This document shows positions 63,727 through 64,000 of a stretch of 64,000 bases of DNA, in pieces; within the stretch, counting starts at the first letter, position 1, and each line of letters begins with the position of its first letter. The DNA is from JAEUHM01 sp964538625 (GTDB taxonomy: Bacteria > Verrucomicrobiota > Verrucomicrobiia > Verrucomicrobiales > Verrucomicrobiaceae): contig CAZIGH010000028.1 of the NCBI GenBank assembly GCA_964538625.1, positions 3,030 to 67,029 on the forward strand, in the 5' to 3' direction. Made by a program: the position numbers and the translations under genes. The notes beneath the pieces were generated by a model. That model ran no database searches, was not told the origin of the DNA, and worked only from the letters and a program-made list of their open reading frames with translations.

Positions 63727-64000
63727 CTCACGTTTGCTTCTACGGCGAGCGCCGATGTGCGTGCTGCGTAGAAGAAGTCGTGAGACTTCCCCAGGGCATG
63801 TTCGAGCCTTCAACTGCACGACTCTCTGGCGCGATGAGGCAAACTCACGTTTGCTTCTACGGTCGAGCGCCGATGTGTGTGCTGCGTAGAGGAAGTCGTG
63901 AGACTTCCCCGGGGCATGATCGAGCCTTCAACTGCACGACTCTCTGGCGCGATGAGGCAAACTCACGTTTGCTTCTACGGTCGAGCGCCGATGTGTGTGC
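63727..64000. repeat. 118-bp tandem repeat, at least 2.3 copies, running off the window
   Basis: Copies start at 63727 (117 bp), 63844 (118 bp) and 63962 (39 bases, cut by the edge). Copies 1 and 2 differ at about five positions. Each contains GGAAGTC-GTGA-GACTTCC (63891-63908 in copy 2), a hairpin with a GNRA-type GTGA loop, and CTTCTACG...CGTAGAAG pairing arms; GCAAAC-TCAC-GTTTGC (63839-63854) spans each junction. Read as RNA it is structured. Confidence 0.9.

Noticed and set aside
63553..63819. Minus-strand open frame running into the 118-bp repeat
   Set aside because: It has no start context or domain, its first half is repeat-derived, and it shares the region with the HNH promoter. It is a by-product of the repeat.
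63727..64000. CRISPR array
   Set aside because: The whole 118-bp unit is repeated without variable spacers, and no cas genes are nearby.

Overview
This is a GC-rich bacterial chromosomal window that most likely comes from a member of the Verrucomicrobiota (Verrucomicrobiaceae / Prosthecobacter-like). That inference rests on protein families concentrated in the PVC group: a Tat-exported DUF1552 protein, a LamG-PSCyt1-DUF1549/DUF1553 haem protein, a ThuA-discoidin-propeller-HEAT-cytochrome mega-protein, an iduronate-sulfatase-type sulfatase, exported Gfo/Idh/MocA oxidoreductases, a PEP-CTERM protein and a 2652-residue protein with YDG/MBG, autotransporter-associated strand and Calx-beta modules. 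No phage, plasmid or insertion-sequence genes were recognised. The only RNA gene found is a tRNA-Ser(GGA).

Layout. 1-6 kb: partial or complete Nudix hydrolase, secreted protein and cupredoxin, DUF1552 protein, NnrS-like membrane protein, PHP phosphatase and a PL14-type lyase. 6-11 kb: serine hydrolase and TPR protein, a sugar nucleotidyltransferase plus AmgK-type kinase pair, and a secreted protein. 11-16.5 kb: solitary glnB behind a sigma-54-like promoter, alcohol dehydrogenase, an unusual RfaE2-PurN fusion followed by thrH, psd and a Gfo/Idh oxidoreductase. 16.5-21.6 kb: a minus-strand block of exported envelope proteins (HEAT lipoprotein, BamD-like TPR protein, small lipoprotein, two outer-membrane beta-barrels). 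21.7-31.8 kb: a trypsin-fold/TPR protein that has lost its catalytic triad, a 405-bp gene-free leader and the giant surface protein with a strong terminator. 31.8-43.6 kb: ABC-F ATPase, sulfatase, oxidoreductase, vWA membrane protein, an unknown protein and the LamG-cytochrome protein. 43.6-50.7 kb: guaB, L,D-transpeptidase, PPC-domain protein, PEP-CTERM protein, halogenase-like flavoprotein, plant-type glucuronokinase and a glucuronoyl esterase. 50.9-64 kb: tRNA-Ser, DUF3817, ispF, a type II secretion set (F, G, H, I), a CxxCH protein, the ThuA mega-protein, ftsK, an HNH endonuclease and a 118-bp tandem repeat running off the right edge.

How the genes fit together. The window mixes housekeeping functions (purine synthesis, isoprenoids, phospholipid, nitrogen sensing, chromosome segregation) with an exported polysaccharide-degrading lifestyle: PL14 lyase, sulfatase, glucuronoyl esterase and glucuronokinase would act on uronic-acid-containing or sulfated glycans. 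PurN and ThrH may be linked through serine/one-carbon supply. The most unusual items are the RfaE2-PurN fusion, the dead protease-TPR protein, the structured 118-bp repeat and the halogenase/glucuronokinase/esterase group. All functions are assigned by reading motifs; no database search was run.
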